Below are positions 61,821 through 64,000 of a stretch of DNA of 64,000 bases, piece by piece. The DNA lies in NCBI RefSeq assembly GCF_040802235.1, contig NC_133156.1:109337173-109401172 (forward strand), read 5' to 3'. The notes beneath the pieces are model-generated. The model saw only the letters and a program-made list of their open reading frames with translations, was not told the DNA's origin and did not search any database. The position numbers and the translations under genes are program-made. Numbering within the stretch: the stretch's first letter is position 1; each line of letters begins with the position of its first letter. This stretch comes from Manis javanica. Its lineage: Eukaryota; Chordata; Mammalia; Pholidota; Manidae.

Positions 61821-62597
61821 AGGCAAATTAATACTCAGTGCAGTTGTCTTTGCCAGTGGTTTATTTAACACAGGTTCACAGTGGGAGTTTCCCAAGCCAA
61901 TAGCATACAGGTTAATGTCTCTTACTAAGCCAATAAAGAAATTAGGCACTCCAGATCAATGATAGATTAATCACACTGTTGTTCCAGACAAAGAGAGATG
62001 AAAGGAATAAAGTCCAAATTTAGTTGAGTTGTCTCTAGCTTTATAGGAGTTGGTACTCGGGAGGGATGGCTTTAGCCAACTGAGAGCTGGCCATCCAGCT
62101 GTCAGCACAAAAGGGAAAGTCTCCTGTTGCTAGACCACATTGCTAGGGAAAGGGACACCAGCGCCAGTGTTGATGGGCAAGACCAGTGCTCTGCGTTTGC
62201 CACTGCCAGTAAGAGTCCCCATCACTGTGGCAGGAGCTAACTGCCCCCAGGAAACTATTTTAGATCAGCAAAGAGTTGCCTTTCCCAGACAACACTCCCA
62301 GACAAAACTCACAATCTCTCAGTATTGATAGCCTAAATGTCCCCTTGCTCTAGTTGTTTCTTTGTATGTTTTTTATAGCTAAGCCCCCAGTGGGGCCCCT
62401 CAGCAAGCTGAGCTACTGAATTCTTACTGGGTGAGAAGAGATGAGATGATGACATGTTGGCACAATTTACTTCGTACTTTTATCAAAGAGCTTTATTTTA
62501 AAAACAACTTTTTTTGTCTTTGTTATAAACAGGTAGATTAAAACAACTTTAATTGTATACGGGTAGATTTGAAATCATACCAAGCCAATATACAACA
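61821..62597 (-). repeat. LTR-like repeat, inverted copy B
   Basis: Reverse complement of copy A (50355-51075): for example 'cagtgggagtttcccaagccaatagcatacag' here against 'gctattggcttgggaaactcccactg' at 51002-51027. Its minus-strand start is TGTTGTATATTGG at 62597-62585. It carries a 30-bp or so segment absent from copy A near 62525-62560. Confidence 0.7.
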
Positions 62598-64000
62598 TAG
62601 CTTCTCTACAACATCTTCTTTCCCAAGCTTTTAACTCCTATGCTGTGCCCACCTTTATTCAAAATGTATTTTTCAGTTATATTTTATACAGAGTATTTTC
62701 ACTCATTACATCCAGGGAACAATTTCTCAAGTTAATTAGTTGAATTTACAGTTTTAAGTTAAGGAAATGTAATATTAATGTTAGCTTTGTAAATTAGTAG
62801 GTAAAAGTAATCTTGAAAAATCCTGTTTTTAGTTTTAGAATGTAAGACCAAACCAGCTGAATTATTAATTATTGTTATGTAACGGAAGGAACTGAAATAT
62901 CAACCATCTGTTTTTGCTTCTGAATCAACTCTGTTTTGATGAAATTACTTTATCTCACTTATTTATATCCTAATGAGATTTAATAACAATTACAATTACC
63001 ATTGAATAATGTACACTGATGCTCCAAACTTGAATTATATTGTATGAATCTGTGATTCAGACAGTCAACTAAGCTTTTTCTTTAAAAGAGTAAATCTTGC
63101 ACTGATCCGTTACAAACCTAACTTGAGAGCTAAGACCAGCAATTGGTATAGATTTCAACTTAAAGTGAAACTGATGAACTGAAAATCGGAAGTGGTTATT
63201 AGCATCTTGCCAAGTTTTATTAAAGTGATTTGAGACAAGTTATCTGACATCTGGGTTTCATAAATTATAAAATTTTTTAAGTTTACTGAAGATAGGGACC
63301 ATGGTTTTTTTAAAAATATTTTTTTCTATTTTCCTCGGTACCTCTGCATTGTAGAATCATTGAGACCTTGTTGAATTACTGTATATTTTTCAGAATTTAA
63401 CTAATACTCATTATTTTAGTTGTTTCATCTTAAAATAGTCATCTTTACCTTCATACTCTCTTAATAAGATACAGAAATAAAGCCCTTCTAGACTGGACAT
63501 GGTAGTATTTGAGTTTCAATTTTTTTTTTTAAAGTTGCTGTTAGAAGGTACTATGTTAAGATTTTTCATTAGCATTTATCTGTCTCTGGTAGGACTAAGT
63601 TAATGAGAGCTTTGGCTTAAATGTTGGTCAGGGGAGCAGAAAATCTGAAGAGGGTAATGAAAAGGAAAGAGAGGGAGAAAAGTATACCTATTTTGGGAAT
63701 AAAACATGTTACCAACATCTGTGTCTTATAATTGTGGCCTTTTGACAATATTTGCCTAGCTCTTCATTGCTGAAGAATTATTTTCCACTTAAAAGTAAGG
63801 AAAAGCATCAAGAGGCTGCATATGTAAAAACAAAAACAAGCATTTTCATTTTGATTTTGAGAGAAATAATAATACATTTGAACATTCATTCTCCCATTAT
63901 AAGGTACTAAGTATAATGTGCATCACCTCACTTAATTCTCAACCACACCAGTGAGGCGGATGTTGTTATTTCACTTTTGCAGATGAGAAAATAGACTGTT
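62598..64000. other. Presumed SLC38A9 intron 1, plain
   Basis: AT-rich sequence without recognisable exons. 63895-63990 resembles an L2/MIR 3' end ('catcacctcacttaattctcaaccacaccagtgagg'). Confidence 0.45.

Noticed and set aside
52331..64000. SLC38A9 coding exons
   Set aside because: No + strand exon matching the protein's N-terminus was recognised; intron 1 probably extends past the window.

Overview
This is mammalian nuclear DNA, read here as two neighbouring genes whose introns and spacer are packed with retrotransposons. I find no bacterial features. The coding sequence that can be supported is small. Two coding exons of DDX4 (the germ-cell RNA helicase VASA) lie on the minus strand at 34671-34756 and 12321-12381. 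A non-coding DDX4 first exon and CpG-rich promoter lie near 35.6 kb. A second CpG island near 51.5-52.3 kb, with a probable + strand first exon, sits where the head-to-head neighbour SLC38A9 is expected from the conserved mammalian gene order. DDX4 intron 3 fills 1-12320, intron 2 fills 12382-34670, the intergenic spacer runs about 35.7-51.8 kb, and the rest is the start of SLC38A9 intron 1.

Organism: the two genes say placental mammal. The window has several copies of one relatively young L1 family, ancient repeats shared by mammals (MIR, L2, L1M, MaLR-type and hAT-type), and no lineage SINE of the carnivore, ruminant, horse, primate or rodent kind. From memory of how repeats are distributed, that pattern fits a pangolin (Manis) best. 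This is an inference, not an observation.

Layout: 0-3.5 kb holds the tail of an L1 with a 3' transduction, ancient L1 pieces and a poly(A)-tailed copy of an endogenous retrovirus transcript. 3.7-7.5 kb is a minus-strand 5'-truncated L1. 7.5-14.3 kb is mostly plain intron with DDX4 exon 3. 14.27-21.99 kb is one retrotransposition unit: a full-length L1 with intact ORF1 and an ORF2 broken at two sites, followed by about 1.8 kb of transduced DNA carrying the env-to-LTR end of a retrovirus, all inside one 13-bp target duplication. 23.47-23.95 kb is an L1 5' end that stops in telomere-type repeats. 24.8-31.6 kb is an older full-length L1 with another retroposed piece inside it. 34.7-35.8 kb is DDX4 exon 2, exon 1 and promoter. 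36.8-39.5 kb is old minus-strand L1 split by a perfect solo LTR. 43-48.5 kb is old L1 and LTR material. 51.5-52.3 kb is the SLC38A9 promoter. 55.07-61.32 kb is a decayed class I provirus with two LTRs and two nested L1 insertions. A diverged LTR-like repeat occurs in inverted orientation on either side of the SLC38A9 promoter (50.36-51.08 and 61.82-62.60 kb).

The most unusual biology is in the L1s. Two elements carry 3' transductions, and the family's 3' ends show no AATAAA before the tail, which would explain read-through. The youngest ORF1 has a threefold 33-bp repeat in its coiled coil. DDX4 works in the germline pathway that silences such elements, so its intron hosting a young L1 is notable but not evidence of any functional link.
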